DNA of 46,421 nucleotides from Megasphaera geminata F0357 (GTDB lineage Bacteria > Bacillota > Negativicutes > Veillonellales > Megasphaeraceae): assembly GCF_000239275.1 (NCBI RefSeq), contig NZ_JH417604.1:1823-48243 (forward strand), written 5' to 3'. Under the pieces are notes generated by a model. That model was not told where the DNA came from. It did no database searches and saw nothing but the letters and a program-made list of their open reading frames with translations. Every line of letters starts with the position of its first letter. Positions within the stretch are counted from its first letter, which is position 1. Below are positions 8,688 to 16,925 of this stretch, piece by piece. The position numbers were made by a program, and so were the translations under genes.

Positions 8688-9138
8688 ACAGAATTATTTC
8701 TAAAAAGACAGGATATGAAGAATTTGACTGTCAGGACTGAAGGAGCACCTCGGATGGTAAAGAGATCGGCTGCTGTAATATAAAGCGGGGTAAAGTTTCT
8801 TCTGCAGTTACGCCTGTGCTTTTTTTACGTATTAATACTCTCTGTTACGGCGGAGTTATAATGGGGTAATCTGATAAAACGACCATGTTTTGGTTTAAGT
8901 ATGGAGTTTAACCGTGGTTTAAAATTTAGAAATAATAGAAAATAACAAGGGCTATAATAAAATGAGATAAAAGTTTCATTTTATTATAGCTCTTAATTTA
9001 AAATATTTATAATTGAAATTTAAATTACAATATTCTGTAACAAATCCTTGCAAGATGAAGGTCTCTGGGAGTAAAATAAAAACAACAGAGGCAAGCAGTA
9101 CAACAAAATAATAATCTATAAGTAAAAGAGGCGGTTTT
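8688..9138. other. Non-coding gap with no recognised gene
   Basis: No reading frame with family features was found here. A start-like site at 8755 (GGAG spacing then ATG) opens only a nine-codon frame. The only clear structure is the AT-rich hairpin at 8951-8990. The last 100 bases should hold the promoter of the downstream LysR gene. The place is where rnmV or ksgA often lies in related genomes, so this may be a deletion scar, but no remnant can be read with confidence. Confidence 0.5.
8951..8990. repeat. Perfect AT-rich inverted repeat (15-bp arms)
   Basis: The left arm GCTATAATAAAATGA at 8951-8965 pairs perfectly with 8976-8990 across a ten-base loop. The stem is too AT-rich, and the downstream T-run too weak, for a textbook terminator. 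It could end tatD transcripts, be a regulator-binding palindrome for the LysR gene 149 bases downstream, or stabilise an RNA end. Confidence 0.7.
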
Positions 9139-10041
9139 ATGTTAGATTTTCGGATGTATACGTTTTTAAGTGTTTGCCGCCATATGAATTACACAAGGGC
9201 GGCGTCGGAACTCCACCTCAGTCAACCGGCGGTAACATATCATATCCGTTATCTCGAGGAGTATTATGGAACCAAGCTTTTTATTTATACAAAACATCAG
9301 CTGAAATTGACCCGATCGGGGCTTTTATTGCGTAATATGGCAACAAATGTTTACCATGATACAAATCTTTTAAAGCGACGTATAAAAAATCGCAAACAAA
9401 AGATATCTTTTGGAGCTACTTTAACTATTGCGGAATACGATATTTGTGACCGTTTGACAGAATTTTTAAAACGGCATACCGGTGTAACGGTGAGTATTAT
9501 TTTAGGTACTACAGATGAATTATTGGCAAATTTAGAAGAAGGAAAAATTGATTTTGCCATGATTGAAGGAACTGTTGATTCCCCTTCCTACGAGTCGGTG
9601 CCCTTTGCAAGAGAGCGATTAATCGCTTGTTGCGGTGCCGATTATGATATAGGCAGTCCGATTAATTTATTGAACCTAACTGATCATCGATTGCTTCTTT
9701 GTGCAAAGGAAACTCCGGCGCGTCGTCTTTTAGAGAACGCATTTCAAGAGCACAATGTTTTCTTGGATGATTTGTTCTTTCATGTCGATTTAGGGACACC
9801 CGACTTGGTAAAGAAATTAGCTTTACGTAATATAGGTGTGGCCTTTCTTTATGAAAGTGCCGTCCGTGATGACATTGAACGCGGGATTTTGCGAGAAATA
9901 GATATACATGGTCTTGTTTGTGTTAATACGTTTTCATTCATCTGTCCTGTTAAAGGCGTGGATAGAGATGTGTTCAAACGCCTTTGTTCAGAACTTTGTA
10001 CGGTTGTTCCGGAGGGTTTTGACAAGGCCTGTATCGAGTGA
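9139..10041 (+). CDS. LysR-family transcriptional regulator
   Basis: This is an intact 300-residue LysR-type regulator. The N-terminal winged helix-turn-helix is clear (FLSVCRHMNYTRAASELHLS followed by QPAVTYHIRYLEEYYGTKLF, residues 9-48). The rest is a periplasmic-binding-protein-like effector domain, with the usual start of the first subdomain at KISFGATLTIAEYDICDRL and a second subdomain around LLLCAKETPARRLLENAF. LysR proteins bind T-N11-A sites and respond to small co-inducers. The target is unknown: the next gene, a wall hydrolase, is in the same direction but separated by a terminator. The start ATG 9139 follows AGAGGCGG. Confidence 0.93.
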   Translation: MLDFRMYTFLSVCRHMNYTRAASELHLSQPAVTYHIRYLEEYYGTKLFIYTKHQLKLTRSGLLLRNMATNVYHDTNLLKRRIKNRKQKISFGATLTIAEYDICDRLTEFLKRHTGVTVSIILGTTDELLANLEEGKIDFAMIEGTVDSPSYESVPFARERLIACCGADYDIGSPINLLNLTDHRLLLCAKETPARRLLENAFQEHNVFLDDLFFHVDLGTPDLVKKLALRNIGVAFLYESAVRDDIERGILREIDIHGLVCVNTFSFICPVKGVDRDVFKRLCSELCTVVPEGFDKACIE

Positions 10042-10069
10042 TAAACTAATTACAGTACAGTAAATCTAA

Positions 10070-10110
10070 TAGCTATCGGTGGAGGGATGCCTTGCCGATA
10101 GCTATTTTCT
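10070..10110 (+). terminator. Rho-independent terminator after the LysR gene
   Basis: TAGCTATCGG (10070-10079) pairs with CCGATAGCTA (10095-10104), followed by a T-rich stretch. It lies 28 bases past the LysR stop and separates it from the NlpC/P60 gene. Confidence 0.8.
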
Positions 10111-10137
10111 TGCTAGAGATTTAAGGAGTGCGATTAT

Positions 10138-11073
10138 ATGAAGTTTTTTCGCAAAACAGCATGGTTGTTGTGGCTTTTTTCTGCAGTTCTGACAATCACC
10201 TGCGGCGCTACTTTTCATCCCGGTGACAGAGGGGCACAAATCAGAGAAATACAGCAGGCATTGGTGAATAATGGTATATCGTTAAGCGTGGATGGGGATT
10301 ACGGCACGAGTACGACTGAGGCGATCCGGAAATTTCAAGCCGCTCATGGATTGGAATGTGACGGTATTCTTGGAGCTCAGACCTATGCGGCTTTAATGGA
10401 ACGGCCTATGCCCGAAAATCATTCCGAGTATTTCGTGCAGAAATCAGGCTTACCTGATGCTGAGCTTATGGTGGCAGAAAGAGAAATAACCGCCGTTCAG
10501 GCGGCACTTGCCGGACGTGGTTATGATCTTTCCGTGGACGGTATTTTCGGTATAAACACGGAACAAGCCGTTCGTGATTTTCAAACTAAACAAGGGCTTG
10601 ATGCAGACGGTATAGTCGGTAACCTTACGTATACTTCCTTAACGGGACAGACATTACAGGGCGGGTCATTGCGCTGTATCGGCAATACCGGGAAAGCCGG
10701 TAACAAAGAACTTTTCGGACGCCTTATGGCAGTTGCTAACGGCAATCTCGGTGTACCTTATGTTTTCGGCGGCACGACGCCTGCCGGATTTGACTGCTCC
10801 GGCTTTACGCGCTATGTGTATGAATCTGTAGGAATAGAGTTACCGCGTATGGCAGATGAGCAGTTTACAGTTGGCAGTGCTGTAGAGACTGCTAATTTGC
10901 AGCCCGGTGATCTTGTCTTTTTTTCCACGTATGCATCCGGGATTTCTCATTCGGGTATCTATATAGGAAATGGGCAGTTTATCCATGCCGGCAACAACGG
11001 TGTAAGTATGGACAATCTGTTTGATGAATATTGGAGTCCTCGTTATAGGGGAGCTAAACGTATATTTTGCTGA
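10138..11073 (+). CDS. Secreted NlpC/P60 peptidoglycan endopeptidase with two PG-binding domains
   Basis: This is a wall hydrolase of 311 residues, exported through an N-terminal signal peptide (basic MKFFRKT, then hydrophobic WLLWLFSAVLTI, cleavage near TCGA). Two peptidoglycan-binding_1 domains follow, at about 26-90 (DRGAQIREIQQALVNNGI ... YGTSTTEAIRKFQ) and 112-170 (EREITAVQAALAGRGYDLSV ... FGINTEQAVRDFQ). The catalytic NlpC/P60 domain occupies about 190-311, with Cys220 (GFDCSGF), His271 (ISHSGIYIG) and His283 (FIHAG) forming the expected triad. Family members cut the stem peptide, often the gamma-D-Glu bond to the diamino acid. The start ATG follows AAGGAG. It appears to be a single-gene unit, convergent with the minus-strand LysR gene. 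Confidence 0.95.
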   Translation: MKFFRKTAWLLWLFSAVLTITCGATFHPGDRGAQIREIQQALVNNGISLSVDGDYGTSTTEAIRKFQAAHGLECDGILGAQTYAALMERPMPENHSEYFVQKSGLPDAELMVAEREITAVQAALAGRGYDLSVDGIFGINTEQAVRDFQTKQGLDADGIVGNLTYTSLTGQTLQGGSLRCIGNTGKAGNKELFGRLMAVANGNLGVPYVFGGTTPAGFDCSGFTRYVYESVGIELPRMADEQFTVGSAVETANLQPGDLVFFSTYASGISHSGIYIGNGQFIHAGNNGVSMDNLFDEYWSPRYRGAKRIFC

Positions 11074-11098
11074 AATGATTCATCCGCAGGGGGATGCG

Positions 11099-11998
11099 TT
11101 ATTTAATTCGAGGATTTTTATAGTATTCTTTAAAACTGTTCACCCACATACGTGTCGAATGAGAAAGAAATCCTCTGCTTTTCCAGACCATGGCTAACGT
11201 CCAGGGTATTTTTGGTTCCACTAAAGGGATTGTCTTTAATTGAGTTGAGTTGAAACGATTACAAATAGATTGAGGTAAAAGAGCGATACCTAATTTAGTA
11301 CGTACCATCTCGCCCATAAAATCCCAGTTACTCGTTTGACCGATAATTATCGGTCGCGCGGAGATTTTTTGATAGAATGAGCGAATATAATTATGGAGGG
11401 AAAAGCTTTCCGGATAATAGATGAGCGCTTCGTCTTTTATATTTTCCAAGGTCAACTCGCTTTTGTCCGACAAGGGATGTCCGGGCCATAAAACAACATG
11501 TAAGAATTCTTGGTCGAAAATGAAAAAGTCGTAGGGTGTATCTGTATTAATGGGTAATGCTACAAAACCGGCTTGAATGGTGCCGTTATCGATTGAAGAA
11601 ATTATTTCTTGCGAACCGACTTCGGTCAGTTCCAGTTTTATCTCGGGATAAGTTGTTACAAATCTGTGAATGAAGGGGGAAATAAAAGTAGAGCCGATCA
11701 TGGGCGGAATACCGACGGAAATGATCCCGGAATTAAAGTATTGCGGTGATTCCAGTTCTTCATTGATTTGTGAGAGCTCATCAATAATAGCCTCAATTTT
11801 GGGCAGGAGGTAGGCGCCTGTTTCTGTCAGCTCTACGTGTTTTCCTGTTCTGTTGAAGAGCTGTACCTGCCAATATGTTTCCAAGGCTTTAATTCCTTTG
11901 CTGATGGACGGCTGACTGATGTGTAAGGAGTGCGACGCTTTCGTAAAGCTTTTTTTATGAGCTACTTCGATAAAGTAAGTTAGTTGGAATAAATCCAT
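11099..11998 (-). CDS. LysR-family transcriptional regulator (CidR/CynR-like)
   Basis: This is a 299-residue LysR-type regulator, intact. The DNA-binding domain is at residues 1-60 (LTYFIEVAHKKSFTKASHSL, then HISQPSISKGIKALETYWQV). The effector domain starts near 90 (GIISVGIPPMIGSTFISPFI), with the typical TYPEIKLELTEVGSQEI and the second-subdomain segment KLGIALLPQSICNRF. It is divergent from dinB across a 153-base gap that contains a good palindrome (12054-12082), a likely autoregulatory site. LysR genes often control a divergent neighbour, but dinB would be an unusual target, so the regulon is left open. Confidence 0.93.
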   Translation of the reverse strand: MDLFQLTYFIEVAHKKSFTKASHSLHISQPSISKGIKALETYWQVQLFNRTGKHVELTETGAYLLPKIEAIIDELSQINEELESPQYFNSGIISVGIPPMIGSTFISPFIHRFVTTYPEIKLELTEVGSQEIISSIDNGTIQAGFVALPINTDTPYDFFIFDQEFLHVVLWPGHPLSDKSELTLENIKDEALIYYPESFSLHNYIRSFYQKISARPIIIGQTSNWDFMGEMVRTKLGIALLPQSICNRFNSTQLKTIPLVEPKIPWTLAMVWKSRGFLSHSTRMWVNSFKEYYKNPRIK

Positions 11999-12053
11999 TT
12001 TCCGGGCCTCATTTCTCCATTTATATCATTATATCATATGTGTATATATTAAC

Positions 12054-12082
12054 ATTTTTCGTTTAAGAATAGAACGAAAAAT
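12054..12082. promoter_or_regulatory. Palindrome between divergent LysR gene and dinB; candidate operator
   Basis: ATTTTTCGTT (12054-12063) and AACGAAAAAT (12073-12082) form perfect ten-base arms around a nine-base centre. The flanks (TATATATTAAC / ATATATA) add partial symmetry. Its place 56 bases upstream of the LysR start suits an autoregulatory LysR site. Confidence 0.55.
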
Positions 12083-12151
12083 ATATACCATTCCCATGTT
12101 TTTATAGGCATACCTTATATAGAATACACTTTGGGCAGGAGGTGAAAGGAA

Positions 12152-13337
12152 GTGACAAAGCGATGGATCATGCATGTTGATATGGATGCATTTTATGCTT
12201 CTATTGAGCAGAGAGATAATCCGGTACTGCGCGGCCGCCCTGTTATTGTCGGCGGTCTGAGTGATCGGGGCGTTGTGGCAACGGCTTCATATGAAGCGCG
12301 GCATTACGGTATTCATTCGGCGCTTAGCATGAAACGTGCACGCGCGCTTTGTCCTGACGGAGTGTTTTTACCTGTGCGTATGGCACATTATCGTCGTATT
12401 TCTCATCAAATCCGCTTGATCTTTTCACGCTATTCGCCGTATATTGAGCCGCTGTCACTCGACGAGGCGTTTCTGGATATTTCCGGCATGGGCTGGCATT
12501 ATAAGGATATTCGTGAAATAGGATTTGATATAAAAAAGGAGATCAAAGAAACAACAGGATTAGTGGCTTCAGTCGGTATCGGGCCGAATAAATTCCTTGC
12601 TAAACTGGCATCCGATTTGAATAAACCGGACGGCCTTGTCTGTATTCCTTACGGAAAAGAAGAAGGATTTTTAGCCCCTTTGACGCTCCGTAAGATTTGG
12701 GGTGTCGGTAAAGTAACAGAAGAAAAGCTTCTTGCCGCAGGTTTTGAAACATATTGGCGATCTTGCTGCCGCTTCGCCTGAAATATTACAGCCCCTCGTC
12801 GGAAATCAAGCACAACGCCTTCTTGATTTAGCGCACGGGAGAGATAATCGTCCTTTGGAAGTCGGCTGCAAGCTTAAGACGGTGGGCAGTGAACACACGT
12901 ATGAACGTGATTTGAGCGCTTTTGAAGAAATAGATACACAGTTACGGATTTTAGCCGGGGAAGTGGCGCAACGTCTGCGACAAAATTCCCTTATGGGGAG
13001 AACGGTAACTTTAAAAGTGCGATATGCTGATTTTGAAACGATTACCCGTTCGTCGACTTTCGATAGTACAGGTGCCTATTCAGAAGAACAACTTTATTTT
13101 TCAGCGAAAAAGTTATATGCTAAAAAGGTAGGAAAAAGGGCAGTCAGGTTGTTGGGCATTAGTGTCAGCCGATTACAGCCTTTAGCCATACAGGAAGATC
13201 TTTTCTCTCGTGACGGAATGTCCAAGGAAAAAGTGACTGCCGTTATTGATAAGTTACAGGAACGATTCGGTAGAAGGGCTATTATGAAAGGATTTTTCTG
13301 GCAAACGGTTCAGTCTCAAAGGAAAGAAAAGGAGTAG
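12152..13337 (+). CDS. dinB: DNA polymerase IV (DinB, Y family), frameshifted
   Basis: This Y-family polymerase performs error-prone synthesis past DNA lesions. It starts at GTG 12152 behind GGAGG. Motifs are MHVDMDAFYASIEQRDNP (first catalytic acidic residues), VVATASYEARHYGIHSA, and LSLDEAFLDISG with the second acidic pair. GIGPNKFLAKLASDLNKPDG and the little-finger domain end follow. One extra base near 12750-12753 breaks the frame; removing it joins LLAAGFET to IGDLAAASPEILQPLVGNQA in the helix-hairpin-helix region. Corrected length is 394 residues, normal for DinB. A small unknown gene follows after five bases. Dispensable in many bacteria, so real loss cannot be excluded, but the pattern fits sequence error. 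Confidence 0.88.
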
Positions 13338-13342
13338 GATAT

Positions 13343-13629
13343 ATGTCTATTTATAAAGTGGCTGCTCATACGGGCGCTGATAATGAAGGGTACATTCAGT
13401 ATGATGAGATACGAAAGAGGTGCAGGTTTTTTTAAATGATGACGGTATTAACCGGAAGGTTGTTGAGTATTTAACGACCGTAAAGTCGCTAAAGAAATTT
13501 ACCGACCTTTCTGAATATGAACTGATTAATGCTATGCCTAATGCAAGTTTAGAAATATTTAAACTTGCATTAGGCAAAATTTGGGAAGACATAGAAGTAC
13601 ATATTGACTGGAGCCGCCCTGTAGTCTAG
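13343..13629 (+). CDS. Small unknown protein downstream of dinB, frameshifted
   Basis: No family is recognised. ATG 13343 has a fitting ribosome site (AAGGAG) ten bases upstream and opens MSIYKVAAHTGADNEGYIQY, but the frame soon stops. Restoring one missing base near 13413-13417 joins it to VQVFLNDDGINRKVVEYLTT and on to the stop at 13629, giving about 95 mainly hydrophilic residues. It lies five bases past dinB, so it is probably co-transcribed. Its 3' half contains a perfect 15-bp palindrome (13536-13575). Because the repair is a single base and the two halves overlap in place, one gene is more likely than two short ones. Confidence 0.5.
13536..13575. repeat. Perfect 15-bp palindrome inside the small unknown gene
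   Basis: GCCTAATGCAAGTTT (13536-13550) is exactly complementary to 13561-13575 around a ten-base centre. Because of the symmetry, both strands encode nearly the same peptide (PNASLEIFKLALG on the plus strand). No T-run follows, so it is not a simple terminator. Confidence 0.85.
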
Positions 13630-13633
13630 ACAG

Positions 13634-13998
13634 TTATTCACAAGTTATACACAATCATGCCACAGAGACCAGTATCATTGTGCATAACTTTTTTTATTGT
13701 CTATTTCAGCCTTTTTTACAGGAAGCGATTCAGTATAAGACTCTTGGAGATTGTTGATAACTTGAATTCGACAGGACTGCAATAACATCTGGATTATCAT
13801 TATAAATGGCTTGGTTATAGGGAATACAGGGGATTATGATAATGTTGTGGTTTATGTGTACAGAATGTGTGAATTTATGGATGACTGGCATATTATTCTT
13901 CGGATTATGCACGTAAATTCGAAGGTATTTCGAAGGTATTTATTAGGAAAACAGTAAAATAACTGATTTACTCACTCAAGCGGCACCACTTATCCACT
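13634..13998. promoter_or_regulatory. Cluster of DnaA-box-like motifs
   Basis: Three exact TTATNCACA matches occur within 54 bases: TTATTCACA (13634), TTATACACA (13645), and TTATGCACA on the minus strand (13679-13687). One-mismatch forms follow: TTATCAACA on the minus strand (13752-13760), TTATGCACG (13905) and TTATCCACT (13990). The second and third also form the arms of a terminator-like hairpin, so they are not independent. No dnaA, dnaN or rep gene is nearby. The rest of the stretch (13691-14038) holds an 11-bp tandem repeat (TTCGAAGGTAT, 13918-13939) and no recognised gene. Confidence 0.35.
13642..13696 (+). terminator. Terminator-like hairpin after the dinB unit
   Basis: AAGTTATACACAAT (13642-13655) pairs with ATTGTGCATAACTT (13677-13690) with one mismatch, and a run of T follows. 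The loop is long (21 bases). It starts 13 bases past the small gene's stop. Confidence 0.6.
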
Positions 13999-14038
13999 TA
14001 GTGATTCAATATATTTTGCTGAGAGTGTCGGTAATGTA

Positions 14039-14067
14039 TTGACATTTTTATGTTACTTGTGTATTAT
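14039..14067 (+). promoter_or_regulatory. Sigma-70-type promoter of the riboswitch-brnQ unit
   Basis: TTGACA (14039-14044), a 17-base spacer and TATTAT (14062-14067) give a near-consensus promoter. The predicted start of RNA, near 14074, lies a dozen bases before the SAM riboswitch. Confidence 0.8.
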
Positions 14068-14085
14068 CTCATCATACAATTGTAT

Positions 14086-14190
14086 ACTCATCAAGAGCAG
14101 TTGAGGGAACGGCCCGATGAAGCTGCGGCAACCTTCCGGACGGAAAGGTGCCAATTCCGACGATATCACCGGTATCGGCAGATGATAATT
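14086..14190 (+). ncRNA. SAM-I (S-box) riboswitch
   Basis: The conserved S-box core is easy to read: CTCATCAAGAG, GAGGGA, GGCCCGATGAAGC, CGGCAACC, AAGGTGCCAATTCC and the closing GATGAT. These correspond to the 5' P1 strand, the kink-turn side of P2, the P2/P3 junction, P3, and the SAM-binding junction. This RNA binds S-adenosylmethionine and, in its bound form, lets the downstream terminator form. It should therefore switch the following transporter on when SAM, and hence methionine, is scarce. Confidence 0.93.
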
Positions 14191-14205
14191 GACCTAACGT
14201 ACATG

Positions 14206-14232
14206 ACGTCATCTGTAAAGATGACGTTTTTT
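14206..14232 (+). terminator. Riboswitch-controlled terminator
   Basis: ACGTCATCT (14206-14214) pairs with AGATGACGT (14219-14227) around GTAA and is followed by a T-run. The closing P1 strand of the riboswitch (GATGAT near 14181) can pair with TCATC in this stem, giving the usual antiterminator choice. Confidence 0.9.
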
Positions 14233-14258
14233 ATATTTATAATGAGGGGGACGTTTTA

Positions 14259-15568
14259 ATGAATAATATGCCGTCGGAGTCTAAAAGCATCAAAGTAAAA
14301 GATGTTTTAATCTTGGGATTTGCTTTTTTTGCAACCTATTTCGGCGCAGGAAATTTGATTTTTCCGCCCCAATTAGGATTGGTAAGCGGTTCATCATATG
14401 GTTCCGCCCTAATCGGTTTGACTCTATCGGGCATTTTACTTCCTGTTTTTGCTTTGCTCATTATTTCTTTTCATGGGGAGGTACGTCGTATTACAGATCA
14501 TGTAGGCATATATACATATAATATTTTACTGGCGTTGCTTATGGTGATTTGTACGTTTGTATCTATTCCCAGAACCTGTGCGACAGCTATTCAGCTCGGC
14601 ATTCAGGGGAATTTTCCGGAAGTACCGTTTATACCCTGTGTCGTCGGCTACTTTTTGATTTCCTTTTGGTTTACAGCTGATGAAAACAGTGTACTTGATA
14701 AGATCGGCAAATATTTGACGCCCTTATTAGCGCTGATTTTGATTGTTATAGGGAGCCTCGGTGTTATATTGCCTATAGGCACGCCTGTAACGGCAACAGT
14801 GGATAATCCTTTTGTCAATGCTTTTCTCGGCGGGTATAATACGGGCGATGTCCTTGTCAGCTTTATTATGGCAGCGTTGTTCATTCATTCTATAGAAAAT
14901 AAGGGCTATAAGATGGCGGGACAACGTAATCAGATGATGCTTTATTGTGGTGTGGTGACGATTATTTTGTTGCCAAGTTATCTATGGCAGCCTTCTTTTT
15001 ATGGGTGCTTGTGTAAGCGGTGATTATTCGGCAAATATCGGCCGAGCAGAACTTCTTGTCGCCGTGATTAAGCGTGTTGGCCGGTCGTTTATGATTCCTA
15101 TGGGTATCGCTGTTATTCTTGCATGTTTAACTACCGCTGTCGGTCAGATTGCGGCAGTGGCGGATTTCTTTCATACGGCATCAAACGGCAAGAGTCAGTT
15201 ACAAGACATTGGCTGTAGGAACATGTATATTATCCGCATTGACTGCGCTTTTAGGCGTTGACGGTATTGTCACATATATCGGTTGGATTTTCAGTATTAG
15301 TTATCCGCCTGTGTTGGCTCTCATGGTATTGGGCACCTTTTCTAAAATTATTCCTAATGACAGCGCTTATAAGGGAGCTACCTATTTGGTTGTTATTTAT
15401 GCGCTTCTGGAAGCTTTACCCGGTCTCAGTAATCTCAATTTCGCCCGGACGATCGTTATGGCTGCTCCTTTGTCTGAGATCGGATTCGGTTGGCTTGGCC
15501 CTTTTCTTGTCGGTCTCGTCGGCGGTGGTATTATCGGAATCGTAAACACAAAAAAAGAAGCGTTATAA
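14259..15568 (+). CDS. BrnQ/LivJ-family amino-acid carrier under SAM riboswitch control, frameshifted twice
   Basis: This is a multi-pass inner-membrane carrier of the BrnQ (LIVCS) family, which couples sodium or proton flow to uptake of branched-chain amino acids. The N-terminus is diagnostic: ILGFAFFATYFGAGNLIFPP, then GLTLSGILLPVFALLII. Extra bases near 14973-14974 and 15191-15195 break the frame; removing both gives a continuous 435-residue protein (TIILLQVIYGSLLFMGACVS, then FHTASNGKVSYKTLAVGTC), normal for the family. The ATG follows AGGGGG. Family knowledge says leucine, isoleucine and valine; the S-box upstream says the gene responds to methionine shortage. I infer that methionine is its physiological substrate. 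Its terminator is shared with the convergent mrp. Confidence 0.85.
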
Positions 15569-15579
15569 GTGTAAACGAT

Positions 15580-15620
15580 AAAAAGCTCCTTCACCATATG
15601 GCAAAGGAGCTGTATTGTAT
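15580..15620. terminator. Bidirectional terminator between brnQ-like gene and mrp
   Basis: AGCTCCTT (15584-15591) pairs with AAGGAGCT (15604-15611). A-runs on the left and T-rich sequence on the right let it serve both converging genes. Confidence 0.75.
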
Positions 15621-15622
15621 TT

Positions 15623-16464
15623 TTAGGATCCCAAGGTTTGGACAAGGAATTCGGCCGTTTCAGAAAGATATTTCGAGCCGTATCCTTCTATGTCGCCGTT
15701 GTCAACACAGGCGGTAAATTCCGGGTCGATAGGTAACTTGGCAACATGAGGAATATTATATTTTTTAGCGGCTTCATCCACATGACTCTTGCCGAAGATT
15801 GCATGCTTTTTATGGCAGTCCGGACATTCGAAATAGCTCATGTTCTCGACTACGCTGAGTACTGGGACTTTCATGAGATCGGCCATACGGAGCGCTTTTT
15901 CTACAATCATGGAAACGAGTTCCTGCGGTGATGTAACAACGATAATGCCTTCGATCGGTAAAGATTGGAAGACCGTTAAAGGGACATCCCCCGTTCCGGT
16001 TGCAGCATATCGATGAACATATAGTCGATATCGCCCCATAGAACATCTGTCCAGAACTGTTTTACCGCACTGCCGATAACGGGGCCGCGCCAAACAACAG
16101 GATCGACGGCATTGTCGAGAAGGACATTCATGGACATGACTTTGATCCCCGATTTAGTTTTAACCGGAATAATTCCTGTTTCATTGCCGTTAGCACGAGT
16201 TTTGAGGCCGAATGCCTGCGGAATAGACGGGCCTGTAATATCGGCATCAAGGATAGCTGTTTTATACCCTTTTTCTTGCATTTTTACAGCTAAAAAAGAT
16301 GTGACGAGAGACTTACCGACGCCGCCTTTACCGCTGACAACTGCGATAACATGTTTTACATGTGTCCCTTCATGAGGCGCGGCCAAGAGGCTTTGCGGTT
16401 CTTTGCGATCTGAACAGTCGCTGCTGCAACCGGAACAGGTGGTTTTTGTGCAATTTTCACTCAT
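15623..16464 (-). CDS. mrp: Mrp/NBP35-family P-loop ATPase, iron-sulfur carrier, frameshifted
   Basis: Mrp (ApbC) proteins carry and hand over iron-sulfur clusters. The start is taken as ATG 16464, with AAGGAG ten bases upstream. The N-terminus has cysteines (CTKTTCSGCSSDC), then the deviant Walker A motif (VVSGKGGVGKS), ILDADITGPSIPQAFG, and VVWRGPVIGSAVKQF. A missing base near 15994-15999 breaks the frame within the P-P-G-T-G-D motif; repair leads into GTGDVPLTVFQSLPIEG. The C-terminal CPDCHKKHAIFG carries the CxxC that holds the bridging cluster. Corrected length is 280 residues. It follows a DUF134 gene after five bases, so the two form an operon. Confidence 0.88.
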
Positions 16465-16469
16465 TTCAA

Positions 16470-16826
16470 TCAATCTCCTTTATGTATGCGGTTACGGGGA
16501 ACTTTACAACAGTAATGACTGCAAGATTCCGTGTGCGAACAAACTGTTATATTGCCGCCTTGGATAAGCAGGGTTTCTCCTTCGATTATGGACTGGGCTA
16601 ACTTACGCCGAGCCGCGGTATAGATAGCCGTTACGGTTGTACGTGATACTTCCAATTGTAAGGCGCATTCCTCCTGTGTCAGTTCGAGCAGGTCGATAAG
16701 ACGAATAACCTCATATTCATCAACGGTCATGATAATATTCTTGCGGACAGTTGTTCCTGTTTTCGGTGAAAACTCACATATTGTCGGAAGAGAACAGATA
16801 CATCTGGAACGATGCGGTCTTGCCAT
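16470..16826 (-). CDS. DUF134 (UPF0251) helix-turn-helix protein
   Basis: This is a small predicted DNA-binding protein of the DUF134/UPF0251 family, about 118 residues. The start is ATG 16826 (MARPHRSRCI), placed just after an AAGGGGGGG ribosome site; a longer form from 16871 would begin upstream of the promoter's -10 box. The family opening MARPxRxRxI is present, and a sigma-4-like helix-turn-helix lies at about residues 38-75 (MTVDEYEVIRLIDLLELTQE, then CALQLEVSRTTVTAIYTAAR). The tail holds cysteine and histidine residues (CSHTESCSHYCC) that may bind metal. Members often sit beside Mrp or iron-molybdenum cofactor-type genes. Its exact role is unknown. Confidence 0.88.
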   Translation of the reverse strand: MARPHRSRCICSLPTICEFSPKTGTTVRKNIIMTVDEYEVIRLIDLLELTQEECALQLEVSRTTVTAIYTAARRKLAQSIIEGETLLIQGGNITVCSHTESCSHYCCKVPRNRIHKGD

Positions 16827-16850
16827 AGGGAATACCCCCCCTTCATATAC

Positions 16851-16878
16851 ATTATAGGAGGATAATGACATATGTCAA
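16851..16878 (-). promoter_or_regulatory. Promoter of the DUF134-mrp operon with overlapping palindrome
   Basis: On the minus strand, TTGACA (16878-16873), a 16-base spacer and TATAAT (16856-16851) give a strong promoter. The -35 box overlaps the palindrome GACATATGTC, a possible binding site for the HTH protein it drives. The leader before the start codon would be about 18 bases. Confidence 0.7.
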
Positions 16879-16925
16879 TTATTCGGAATAAGGGCAAATA
16901 TTTGATATCATATAAAGACAGGAGA

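Noticed and set aside
13634-13998. Calling this region the chromosome origin
   Set aside because: No dnaA, dnaN, rpmH or recF nearby; the motif cluster is reported only as a candidate DnaA-binding site.
14050-14259. A 69-codon frame over the riboswitch
   Set aside because: It lies wholly within the SAM-I riboswitch and its terminator, which explain the conserved sequence.
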